A stretch of 64,000 nt of DNA, taken from the NCBI GenBank assembly GCA_032622095.1, contig CP136066.1:182068716-182132715 (forward strand), given 5' to 3'. The position numbers and the translations under genes are program-made. The notes below the pieces were generated by a model, which saw only the letters and a list, made by a program, of their open reading frames with translations, was not told the origin of the DNA and searched no databases. This document shows positions 24,752 through 35,759 of the stretch, one piece after another; the first letter of the stretch is position 1; each line of letters starts with the position of its first letter. Origin of the DNA: Siphonodentalium dalli (Eukaryota; Mollusca; Scaphopoda; Gadilida; Siphonodentaliidae).

Positions 24752-25057
24752 ACAAGTGATAGAGATGTTCAGACTTCCCCCGTTATTTACCCGAGAATGC
24801 ATCATAATTCACAACTAAGTTATTACCCTTCCAATGAGAATAATGAACTGGCAGTACAGACCAGATCGAAATTAAGCACATAACACACGTCGGTACCTCG
24901 ACAAAAACAACATGTCGTTTATATTCGACCGAATAAGTTGATAATACAATGTGTTGGATCTTCCCCTTTTAAATGGTATATACTATGGAAAATATTGCTT
25001 ATAATATGATCCGGTGATTCGAAATTTAACTGGGACATTTATCACATTAATCGATGT

Positions 25058-25212
25058 ACAGTTACGTGCACATGGCACATCTACGAGTACTGACACAGAA
25101 AGTAATACTTTGATGTGCATCCAACGTAGAAGAATTGCCACCCCCCCCCCCCCCCACCAGCACCGGCTATCCGAACACATATACTGCCCGCTCGGCTCGT
25201 TACGTCCCCAAA
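25058..25212 (+). repeat. 155-bp duplication, unit 1
   Basis: Contains GTGCACATGGCACATCTACG and GACACAGAAAGTAATACTTTG. It differs from unit 2 (25472-25625) mainly by a run of about 16 C at 25141. Confidence 0.8.
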
Positions 25213-25471
25213 TGCCCCCACCCGACAATTCTAAAATAAAGTAAATTTTTCCTCTAGCCAAATAACAAAAAAGCAAAAAACAGCAAGGGCGTCCAAATAT
25301 ATTCTCTATGGCAGAGGTCAACAAACGATTAATTCATTATCTCATTCCAGAACGAGAAATTATACATAAGGAAACTTGACTCATCATCATTATGCTCGGT
25401 ATGTTACTTGTCAAACACAATTCTCTTCTCCTCCATACACAGTAATGACATTCAATTCGTCCATTGGACAA

Positions 25472-25625
25472 AACTGTACAGTTATGTGCACATGGCACAT
25501 CTACGAGTACTGACACAGAAAGTAATACTTTGCTGAGCAACCAACGTCGAAGAATTTCCATGCTCCACCAGCACCGGCTATCCGAACACACTATACTGCC
25601 GCTCGGCTCGTTACGTCCCCAAATG
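25472..25625 (+). repeat. 155-bp duplication, unit 2
   Basis: Same segment as 25058-25212, 414 bp further on, with GCTCCACCAGCACC where unit 1 has the C run. Confidence 0.8.
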
Positions 25626-25639
25626 GTCCAGGGCATTAT

Positions 25640-26908
25640 CTCCCCTGTCCGTAGATAAAATATCTCGTCGCCGTTTGTCCGATATCCGTCAATGAAGAAG
25701 CTACCACCTACAATTGGATTCGATATGCGTTAATTAAGGGTCAGATGCACGTTTGGCCAACATTTACTGGAATTTATAAATGGATTTTCTCAAAATCTGT
25801 CAGGAATTGATTTGTGAAATTCGGTACACAGCGATTAATATGATAAATATTTAAGAACCATCGAACAATTGGTTATTATAAACTCATTTACTTCACTTTT
25901 ATGGCATGGAAAATATTTAAAATATCACCGTTTTCAGGTACCAAGAACTTCTGTAAATTAGATTTGTTTCAAAAGTGCAGTCCACATATCCATGATATCA
26001 TATCTGAAGATCATGAGAGGAGACTGAATTTTTCTTGATTCATGAAATTTTATGATTATTTTCACTTAGAAAGACAACTACCCACAAATAATTTTCTATA
26101 TTTGATAATTTTGCATGCCATTTATGTTGTTCAATAACAAATTGGGCTGATATGAGTTCTGGGTCATGGCTTCATATCCAAGTTAAAGCTTACCCACCAC
26201 ATCTCTTAACACTCTGACCTAATTTCCAGTTGATTGTGCACTGCTTGAGTGGGACCCGCACTACATATCAACATTTGTTTTCATTGGGCTGGAATATTTG
26301 TGACTGCTTTATTCTTTATTATAATATATGGGGGTATGGCACTACATTGTGCATGATACAAATGAGGCCTCCTCTCGTGGAGCCAAGACAATAAGCTGTT
26401 TGGTGATTGGAGTGTTGTGTGAAATTATATCTAGCAGTTCTTGGTACCGAATGGGACAACAAAGAAAATTAATTTTCAACCTCTCCAATGTATTAAAATC
26501 CATTGTTTTTGTCACATCTTAATAATTGCTCAGATTCTGCAAACAATGAAGATGATGATATGTGAAATTCAAGATTTTTCGCCAGATAGATCCAGAGGAA
26601 TTCTTTGTTGAAACTTTCTTGCCATATTTGGCTGTATTTATGCAAAACGTGCACCTCCATCTTAAGCAGGAAACCAGAAATGCAATACACACAAACAATT
26701 TCCAAATGTCTTGGAACAGGACATGTCAATCAAATGGTACATTTACACCATTACATGCATTCGAGCGGTGGAACTCGAATGGAGGACTTTGGTTGGTTGG
26801 AATCACGCAATGTCAGGCCGCAATTGTTTTCACATCGTATGGACTTACAACGAGATACCGGAATATCGTTCAAAACTGGCGCTATAATAAAAATGTATAT
26901 ATAAGAAA
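25640..26908. other. No confident gene
   Basis: The longest frame is 116 codons (26562-26912), with overlapping alternatives. No domain was recognised and no splice pair supports it. Confidence 0.35.
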
Positions 26909-27018
26909 TTGACGTTGATTTTGTTGCGTTCCATGGAGAATGGATGCAAGTTGATTTGACACAAAATGTCAGACCAACTTGTAACCCACCCTCCATAGAA
27001 CGCAACAACATCAACATA
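26909..27018. repeat. Inverted repeat of about 110 bp
   Basis: GACGTTGATTTTGTTGCGTT at the left pairs with AACGCAACAACATCAAC at the right. The arms also share TTCCATGGAGAATGG/CCACCCTCCATAGAA. No coding. Confidence 0.6.
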
Positions 27019-27639
27019 GATTGCTTATAAATGAATTAGGCCGAATTGCTGTTTCAAAAGGTGATTATTCCTGGTGGAAATCGTCCCAACAATTTATTAA
27101 ATATATGTCAACCGTAAATTTCTTCATGACCACCTCCACGATGGATTTTATGGCGTTGTTCTACTATAGCACCATGGCTACAACATTAGGTCCCACAAAA
27201 TAGGAACTATGTTTTCATCATGGGAGGTTGAACAACTACGATATATTAAAGATCCGATGTCCGATTCGATGGTCATCCAGTTACAACAACCAAGGTATTT
27301 CGTTTAATACAAACAAAACGATTTAGTGACCAAAATTAGTTTTATACAGCAAATACTCCCATCATGCAATATCAAGTTCGGTTGCTAAAAGTTACATAAT
27401 AACGTTGCTTCCGTGGCGAGTGTGGTTGACAAATACCAATTATGGTGATGCTTGGTTCGAACTGGAATTCCCCAGCACTTGTCATCATAAATATAAACAA
27501 GCATCCACTTTCCCGTGTAGACGGAATTGTGTTATAACTTGTCTATTTTCACGGAAAAAAAAATAGCTTTACAATACTGCGGGTATAAGTATATGTAAGT
27601 ATACGCATGCCAACGATACACTATACTGTCAATTTTGTT

Positions 27640-28160
27640 TTTGTGATAATTTTCCTCGTCTTTTATTTCGAAAATCATTTAAGCCCGCGTGGTTTTATTT
27701 CCCGGTTTTATGAGTAGCAGTTATTGCTCTTTATTTGATTTTAATGTCTATATTGCTGTGATTACTTTTATAATTTTTCTTATTTCGATCTCAGTTGTTC
27801 TTTTCTCATATATTTTAATATCCGATTCAATTCCATATGATCTTAACTTATTCCGTTTTATACATCTCAGCTTTTTAAAACTCGCACGCCTAATATATAT
27901 TGTTTCACACCTCTTCAAAATGTTTTCCTCACTAAATTGTATCTTTTTCTCACATCAGCAAACTGTTTCCTTTATCAAATATGTTTTAAACTGTCAGCAT
28001 ACACTTACATGCAAATGGTCTTACGTGTTATGTATTATATTATTTTAGATTACTTGTATATATGTACATATTTTATCGCACTTGTAAACCGTTTTAGAGC
28101 ACATGTGTGGTTTTTGCGGTATATACAATAAATTATTATTATTTATTTATTATTATAAGC
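27640..28160 (+). mobile_element. Probable LINE-like 3' untranslated tail
   Basis: T-rich, gene-poor sequence ending TGCGGTATATACAATAAATT followed by (TTA)n, a common way for non-LTR retrotransposon copies to end. No coding remnant is attached, so the call is tentative. Confidence 0.35.
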
Positions 28161-28167
28161 TCACAAA

Positions 28168-28232
28168 TGCCACCGCGGCGAACCGTGGCCTCGCGTGATT
28201 CCTCGAACTCTCGTGACGGCATCCGCGCATGT
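28168..28232 (+). CDS. Possible short 5' exon (weak)
   Basis: A GC-rich island in AT-rich DNA begins ATGCCACCGCGG and codes for MPPRRTVASRDSSNSRDGI before a donor-like GTAAGT. There is no partner exon and no domain. It may equally be the end of a repeat. Confidence 0.15.
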
Positions 28233-28524
28233 AAGTATATATATATATTCCTTTTAGTTTATATAGAAGGTGAGACAGAATCTAGTGGAATGTTTACTTG
28301 GCTGATAATACATATTCGTTGTGGATAAAATTACTAGATTTCTGATATCGATCGAAGTCTAATAGCACCGAGCTTTGAAAGGTATCCTTCACGACTCAAA
28401 ACAAATATTTTTTCTCCCGAAGCCGATGAAAAAGAAATTGATGGGTGTCAATGAGGACAGTGGATATTTAAATCTGGAAACAACTCCGCTCAGAGAATTT
28501 ATAGTTATAATTTTGTTCACTCAC

Positions 28525-31263
28525 CGCCTGAAGCTTGGATTGCATCTTTTGCCGCCAGATACACAGATGAGTTGGACATTTCTGCGAGGTGGGCTCCTTC
28601 GTCTCCACAGATCGACGCCGCGTCGGCTCTGTTCACTGATGTTCTGCACAGTTTTATGGAGTACGGCTGATCGTACCCTCCTGGACACACATTCGATGTG
28701 CTGTCACAGTGGGTTCCCCAGTAGCCAGGTTGGCACGCGCATGTCGCCCCATTCACCAACGTTCCTCCATTGAGACAAAAGTATATCTGCAAAATGATCA
28801 TTGAACAGGAAATATCAGCCATCGGTTTATGAGCTGACGGGCACCTTATATATAAGCCGTTTTACTGGTTCGCGATTTTCAAGATGGCCGATGGTTCCAT
28901 ATGGTCCGATTCCTAGCTTTTTATCCAACCCACCGGTAAAAGGTCAAAGTTGAGAAGTAGCATCCATTTCGACCATTTGTAAACATTCGACAGCTGAGTG
29001 CGAGAATTTTTTATCAACATTTTATGGCTTAATTTCATTTATTCTGAGTGCAACTATGTGTTTAAGAATTGTTTTGTGGCCATGTCATCTATAGAGTTAG
29101 GATCTGGTGACGATGCAGACATTCAGACGCCCTTTTTTGTCAACGAACTTCCCATAAGTTACTGATAAACAGCGAGTTCTTGCGTTAACAAAATAACTCA
29201 AAAACATACGTGATACATCCAATCCATCTACTGTGCGAAACCTATGTATCGTATGTATCCAGGGTGAGTGTTTAAATAGTTTTATGAAGTTCTCGCACCT
29301 GCGATACGATAACGACCTGTGCCATTTTATTTTGGGAATTCCCAGACTGGAGTCATATGCTAAACATAGATGCTACTTGTTAACTTTGACCTCCGGAGAC
29401 CAAATGGCGGATTCGCCGCGAGTAAGTGAAATCACTTATAGACCGCATTGGAGGCGCTTAATTTTGAAAACAAATACGCGCTTGTCATTCCAACTTCAAA
29501 TTGAATTTCCAACAGCATCATCCTAGCACTAAAACGTTCCCAAATCTCAGAAAATTAAGTACAACCAAGTACAACTCTCCAAACTTGAATGTTGGAAAAT
29601 CCCAACCAACACATAACATCGGCATGTATAAGCTTATATATTTTGGGGGTTTAGTAATTTTGCAGCTAACGACATTTCAGTCTACAGTGCCCATCAAAGT
29701 CGAGATGAGACAACGCACCTATAAATAGAGTACACAAATACGAGTTTATTATGTATTTATTACCACATACTATTCAGCTTCTACACTGCTCCAATAATGT
29801 AAGCTTTGTGACTATTATTCCGAACAAAATTACATTAGAAAAACGTCATCTCGAATAATACTAGTGTATATATCTTTATACCATAATTGCCTGTTCTATT
29901 GTGTGTATAACAACCATTTTATAAACTTCATCTTTACACCCTACTGTGGGTATACAGCTTCTTACTGTGGGTATACATTTCTACTGTAGGTGTAAATTTT
30001 CAAACGTAATTTCATGTGTTAAACGTGTATACCCATAGTAGAACTACTTCGTAGTTAGCAAAATAGTTCCTATGTAACATTCATTTGAAATTGGAAGTTG
30101 TCATGATATTAATTAGATACGAGGAAAATTGCATGAATTTCAATCAAATGTAGCTTGCTAGTGCTATATTAACTAGGAAACATATGAATAATAATTCCAA
30201 GTGACTGATCGCTCAGAAATAGGATGACGTTATGACGTTAATGTAAGCATCACTACGCGTGACGCACATTCCCTATAACGTCGTGTTTGTGTCTCTGGGT
30301 GAGGATACACATTAAAAGTAAACAGCGGGGTAGTTGAATTCGCGAACAAAATTACAAAAATAATAATTATGGCATAAATAAAATACACGTATAGTACCCG
30401 AGAGTACAAATTTTTCACCACTCGTGGTTAAAATTTGGTATTCTCGGCTACTTTGCGTGTATTCTATATATACACTCTCCTAATAACTGCAGAATTAAGT
30501 TGGTAGAAAATGCTCAAATAATTATCATCATGCAAATGGTTTATATTGGACGTGAATATTCACAGATTTGATTCTGATATAAACCCGTAGTGAGTGTATA
30601 CCCATTATTCCGTTGAATGGTGCGGGCCGCATTGGAAACACTTATAAAGAGCGTGAATCTGGTAAGTTGAGTACACGAAAAAAGGTACATGTAGGTTAAA
30701 TAATGCCAATATGGGCGTATTTCTTTTGGAAATAGTCCCATATCGGACTGATTAAACAAAATGCTTTTTTCGTCAATATATAGAGCGATTATACATTTTA
30801 TTGAGGTTAAATAATGCCAATATAGCGTATTTCGCTCATTACAATACGTCCGTTGGGCGCTTATTTTCACGAGAACAGGTTGAAATTGTATAGGAAATTG
30901 GGAAATTTGCGGTCACTGGCAGCCAAATGTGGAATTAGTTTCATGCATGCTCATTGCACATACCTTCTGAGTGTAGACTGACTTATCTTCATCCATCAGA
31001 TCAGTTCCCTCTTCCTCGAGGTAGAGTGATGACATCATACATATTTTATTGTCCGTACCATACGATAATGAGATGCATCTCTTTGAAGCAGCACATATTC
31101 TCCCACAGTCGAGCAAGCTCTGGGTGAAACACATCTCTAAGTACTCAGGTGAAGATGAGAGTGCCCGCTTACCCCTTAGGAGAGGGGAGAAGGCGACGTC
31201 CGAAATCATGGCCATCGTGGATGTGCAGATCAGAGCAGCAAAAACGACAGATATCCACATCAT
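28525..31263 (-). CDS. Secreted PAN-EGF-C-type lectin protein, 5' part (two exons)
   Basis: Probable secreted or cell-surface recognition or adhesion protein. Exon 1 runs 31263 to 30964 (100 codons, donor GTATGT, phase 0). It has a signal peptide (start MMWISVVFAALICTSTMA) and then a PAN/apple-like domain with CFTQSLLDCGRICAAS and NKICMMSS. Exon 2 runs 28786 to 28525 (acceptor CATTTTGCAG, donor GTGAGT). It opens with an EGF-like module (CLNGGTLVNGATCACQPGYW, then GTHC) and continues into the first part of a C-type lectin fold (CPGGYD, ASICGDEGAHLAEM). Phases match (0/0). The exon leaves in phase 1, and the rest of the lectin domain should be encoded below 28525, but I could not locate it. The 2.2-kb intron holds family B repeats and other repeats. 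The domain reading is from motif pattern only. Confidence 0.78.
29940..30050. repeat. ACTGTGGGTATACA repeats
   Basis: Three forward variants and one inverted copy (GTATACCCATAGTAG). Function unknown. Confidence 0.5.
30525..30890 (+). repeat. Dispersed repeat family B, copy 2
   Basis: Same phrases as 4620-4895, with ATAATGCCAATATGGGCGTA at 30703 and a diverged second copy at 30811. Lies in the intron just after exon 1 of the lectin-type gene. Confidence 0.6.
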
Positions 31264-31424
31264 AAATCTCGCGTTAGAGCAAATTTCAAATATGCAGTTA
31301 CAGCCAGGAAAATTACAAACAACGTGAACTTCAGAGCACGGTAAATTATAAACTAGTTCGACTGATATACATCAGATTATGTTCACAAAACAAGAATGAT
31401 AATGGCGCTGCCGAGATAAGTCTG

Positions 31425-31862
31425 GGCCCAAAGAGCAGATTGGTCACATATACCCATCTAGTTAACAACTCCGTGAATATGATCTCTGAAAATGATAATC
31501 GATTGGTCGCATCAGTCTGTCCAAATATGTAGAGATATATTATTTACGAACACATCTATTTCATGTTGTAATGGACGGGATAATATGCTTCCTAAAATCT
31601 ATTCGCTAAATACCCGGCCCACAGTAGGTATAGCATCATTAATCTGTTAAGCTCAGATTGGCCACCTAAACCCGTCCAGTTGATATAACCTTGTATATAT
31701 AATCTCTGAAATTGGTATCTTATTGGTCTCATCAGTTTGTTCAAACAGGTAGAAATAAATTATGTACGAAGACATCTATTTCAGGTTGAGCTTCCCAAAT
31801 ATATTCGCTAAATACCCGACCGGCAATCGATATAGCATCATTAATCCTTTATGCTCGCATGC
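31425..31862. repeat. Tandem duplication, about 215 bp, upstream of the lectin-type gene
   Basis: Two units share TATTCGCTAAATACCCG, TATAGCATCATTAATC, AATCTCTGAAA and GACATCTATTTCA-type phrases. They lie 160-600 bp upstream (5') of the ATG at 31263. Confidence 0.65.
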
Positions 31863-31989
31863 AAAGTAATTGGGCTGCGTTGAGGGTTGCCAGTCATATC
31901 AACATATTTGAACAAGGACATCGCTATAGGGCGTGGCAAAACACACCCGTAGTAATTTCAAAAAGAGCTATAACTATGGTGAAAATTGG

Positions 31990-32175
31990 CGGGAGGAACC
32001 CAAATTCGAACTTGGCCAGTAGTGTGGGCTAGTAAACTCACATACAAAATTTCACTCCATTTAATTCAGACTTACCAAAGTTATCCAGAAACGATGGAGT
32101 GCAAATTCCAAAAATCGCGGAACCCGAATTCGAACTTGACCTGTATTTAGTAAACTCACATACCTAATGTCGATC
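31990..32175. repeat. Diverged tandem duplication, about 115 bp
   Basis: AATTCGAACTTG..CCAGT and TAGTAAACTCACATAC occur twice. Related to the 16440-16800 repeat through AAAGTTATCCAGAAACG. Confidence 0.5.
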
Positions 32176-32329
32176 CATTCAGACCAATAACTTGGCAATA
32201 CGATAACACATCCAGTTGTTTAAAAACGGGCGTATAAAAACAACTCTCTTCACACGAATCTCACTGACGTCACAATTGCAGTTACACAGGTAAATGTGCC
32301 AAATAAAAAAAAAATCAATTGAACCCGTG

Positions 32330-33680
32330 TGGACCCGGAGTAGAAAAGCCTACCACCCCACTGCGAGGGGTAAACATCCCCCAATGTGTTTGCAATGGGG
32401 TGTATTTTGTGAGGTGAGGTGTAGAAGTCCTGGATGAACTATATATAGTGCGACCCTATCACGTGAGGCATCGACATGCGGATACGACTTTACTCATGGT
32501 TCTTTGGTCCTACATCTCTTCAAGACGGTGGTTGAGTTGAACGGACTCAATCAATCGGCTAGTCACGCCTCTTCCCAGTATTTCAATTTCAATTTGTGTT
32601 ATATGTTGTATTGCTCGTCTGATGTTTGAAGTAATGTTTTCTGTTTTTTCACGTATGATGCTATTGTTCTCGCCTGTCGCTTTTGTGTTCGTCTTGAGTG
32701 TTGAATCGTGTATTGTTCATGCCTGTCTCACTGTAGAGAGGTATATGGAGGCTGATATATGCATTGGCTGAACTGGTCACCGCTTCAGCTATGAACCAGT
32801 TTTAGCCCGACCAGAATTCGAAGGGTAGTCCACGGCGGCTGCTGGGCTAGTTGTCGATTATTTGTTTTTCTTATGCCAACTCAAATAAAAAACAATGTCT
32901 TGCTCTTTAGAATGATGATTCACCAAGTTCCAATGATGCTGTGGTATTCCCTCAGTACTTGGTTCTTGGCTTTGATCCAAACTTGAAAAAAACCTTCTAT
33001 CTGTGTAATTGATAAAACGCTACAAAGCATTCCTGGACAATTGAAATATGTTACCCCCCCCCAATCAGGCGGGGCCAATAGTGGCTCTCTCTTGATTGAA
33101 TGTTCAAAGAAATTTCAATCCATTACGATGTCTTAAATGCCAGGGCAATGGCCATGGCCAGGAACATTGTAAAAGTAAAGAAACCATGTGTGCACGCTGT
33201 TCTATTTCTAGTCATGATTATAAGGATTGTACAAATCCAAACAAATGTTCGAACTGTCAAGATTTACATGCTGAAAAATGCATCGTTCGTGTCCCATTTT
33301 GGGACTATGAATTCCAGATTCAACGATGCAAAGCTGAGAATCATCTGTCATATAAGTATAGGTGTTAAGAAAACAGTTGGTCCTCGGCCATCCATTCCAC
33401 AGGTTACATACTCAACAATCGTGTCTACAAAAAAATGTGTTAATGCCAGCATCAGACCCAGAGTCAACATTAACTCGTCAGTATATCACTAGCGCACAAG
33501 TGGAGGAAACTGATATTTTTCCTGTTCCAGAACCTGTAGCGCAGGAAATGGATAGTCTCCACTGTTGATACAGATCCTCCGAAACATTCTATGCAAGTTG
33601 ATCCTATTGTTCCAAAAAAAAATAATCTCCAAAATCTGTCAAATCTTTTGACTCTCGGAAACATAGGTTGATCTTTGAGT
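32330..33680 (+). pseudogene. Non-LTR retrotransposon 5' end and ORF1 (gag-like) remnant
   Basis: 33096-33300 codes for PLRCLKCQGNGHGQEHCKS and then MCARCSISSHDYKDC, two CX2CX4HX4C zinc knuckles followed by CSNCQDLHAEK. This three-knuckle arrangement is standard for ORF1 of Jockey-like LINEs. The EIQR-like FQIQRCKAENHLSY tail follows after a mutated proline/tryptophan segment, and frameshifts break the rest to about 33670. The upstream 32330-33090 region, with GGTGGTTGAGTTGAACGGAC, is likely the LINE 5' untranslated region. Not functional. Confidence 0.7.
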
Positions 33681-34139
33681 TTTCAAATTTCGATACGATG
33701 TTTCGAGAGACACTGTTAAGTTGGAAGGAAGGGGACTGCAAGTATGTTGTTTGCCAGCTACTTCAAATATTATGATATGCCGGATCCTTTAATAGATAAT
33801 TTTATCCAGCCACGTTCCTGCCTCACGTCCCTCCGATCAGACATAACCTCTCACGTCAACTGGGCGTGAAGGTCACCAACTGTTGGAACTTTCCGTAATG
33901 TCCCCTTGGTTTGGAAATGTTCCAACTTATGTGAATTTCACCCCAAAATTTGGACCGAAAACAATGGTTGTATTCAACAAATTGCAAACTGAAACAGGTC
34001 GGGATTTCATACTATCAGAACAAATTCAACAACATATTGGTGTGGACTTTCCAATTGATAAAGTTGGCAATCGCCTCATGTATGGTAGCAGTACACGATT
34101 TCACAGATTGAAGGGGGTCTGAAAAATAGAAAAATAAGT

Positions 34140-34760
34140 ATCTGGGGGGGGGGGGGGGCATAACAGCCAGTGTAGCATGTGTTATCTGTGTCATTACTGG
34201 TTTGAAGGTTTAATCATTTTACAAAACTGGGAAAGTTCTCAAAAAAGTGAAAAATTTGGATACGCAACAGGGTTTTCGCATTCAGTGAAGGCCAACTCTG
34301 TGTTATTGGTTACAGGAAAATAGCCCGATTTCTCTCCCCTGAATTCTGTCATCTGGGCTCGCAAGACATTTACAAAAAATTGATGTGATAACTTTTTTTC
34401 TATTTCAAATATTTCTCAGCTCTAACATAGCTCTACCTGATGGAAGAAGCTTATTTACTGACATTCGCTCTATCATGATTTGTTTTTGGGTTGAAAATGG
34501 TCAATTTGAATAAAAAAAATGGGTAACATTGAGCGTTTTGTGTGTGCAAACCAAGGGGCATAACTCAATGACAAATTGTACGAAGAAGCTAAAGTACAGC
34601 CAATGATTACACCTAAAATTTCTGTCGAAATTAAAACATGTTTGATGGGACCTATTCCAAAGATAATGGCTCAGCATTGATTTGAAGTACAGTACCCCTC
34701 CCAGTTTGGCAATATTGCTGGAAATCGTTTATTGCTACCTATGGCCCGTATACCCCAACC
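34140..34760 (+). repeat. Dispersed repeat, copy 2, starting at a poly(G) run
   Basis: Diverged relative of 22670-23475 in the same orientation. Starts with about 14 G; contains CGATTTCTCTCCCCTGAATT and TGACATTCGCTCTATCATG. Confidence 0.6.
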
Positions 34761-34864
34761 CCCTGTCGCCATGTCCCTGTGACAAACTCTGAGACCATAC
34801 ACCTGGCGTTGCTGTGGTATGGAGATTAATGTTTTAATTCACATTTGTATATCCCCCAGTCTCT

Positions 34865-35249
34865 TTAACCCTTTACCCAACAAACCGGCCAAAACCGGCC
34901 AAATAAAGCTTCAACAGCCTAAAATATCTTCGGTCTGTCTCAATAGAACCATACAAATATGGATATCATTGGAACCGGCTCCTTGACCACATTGTGATAG
35001 TTACAGTTATGCCCTGTGCCAATGCATTCTCTTATATATGCGAGGCGACCTATATAAGAGAATGCATTGGCCTAAAAAAAATCTTTTTTTAACACTTTTT
35101 ACCATTTTTTCTTACATTCTTTAACAATTTTATAATTTTTAATGTGTTAAGCCAATGCATTCTCTTATATATGCGAGGCGACCTATGGTCGACTCGCATA
35201 TATAAGAGAATGCATTGGCACAGGGCCCTTCTGTTGGGTAAAGGGTTAA
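34865..35249. mobile_element. TTAA-flanked MITE (copy 3)
   Basis: Complete 385-bp copy with TTAACCCTTTACCCAACA at the left and its complement at the right. The first hairpin (35018-35071) has lost 15 central bases, leaving its arms joined through a short loop; the second (35151-35219) is intact. Confidence 0.8.
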
Positions 35250-35501
35250 ATACCCTATCGTCGGCTTTTCAAAGAGACTGTATATCCCCTATTTCCTTTA
35301 CTATAAAAGATCAGTAGTAATAGGCCATAGTTCTACATACTGACCTTCGTGGCTGAGTACAGTACATAAGGCGTCACGCTTTCTCGTTGCGGGACGATTG
35401 TGGGAAACAAGAATGCTTGATGTCGAATTTAATCACTAACAAAGCGTATCTCCATTGTTATACATACAATGTGTAATTTATCGCTTGTTTTAAAGCGATT
35501 C

Positions 35502-35705
35502 TTAACCATTTCATGGCGGGAGCTGCGCTGGTGCAGTATTACATATCCTGTGCCAGTGAATATGTATATATGCGAGTATCCCATGGGGAGCCTGGCATAT
35601 ATAAGAGAATGCACTGGCTTACAGGTTCAAGGTAAATGTTGTTAGGAAAATTTATTCTCGTATATATGCGAGGCTCCCGCAAATATAAGAAGAGCATGCA
35701 TTGGC
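35502..35705. mobile_element. Degenerate TTAA/hairpin element
   Basis: The left end TTAACCATTTCATGGCGGGA matches the second TTAA family. Two degraded hairpins follow (35552-35618; about 35652-35705, a partial one). The right terminus is not recognisable. Confidence 0.5.
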
Positions 35706-35759
35706 ACAGGGTTTTCCCCACACCACCAACAGCAAAACAACATCCCGCAAAAAGGAGAA

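Larger units (their letters stand above)
23783..25297. mobile_element. Possible element bounded by a 52-bp inverted repeat
   Basis: TTTGGACGCCCTTGCTGTTTT, then GTTATTTGGCTAGAGGAAAA, at 23783-23834 recur inverted at 25246-25297. Between them lie the inverted minisatellite, the TTAA MITE and one duplication unit. No transposase. Confidence 0.45.

Noticed and set aside
24495-24759. Frames with repeated MRVDHRSPRIYKRMHW-type peptides, also at 6443, 7609, 8618 and 35539
   Set aside because: These are translations of the 69-nt DNA hairpin; they appear on both strands because it is a palindrome.
33883-34122. 79-codon frame downstream of the LINE ORF1 remnant
   Set aside because: No recognisable motif and no splice context; it may be LINE or unrelated filler, so it was not called.
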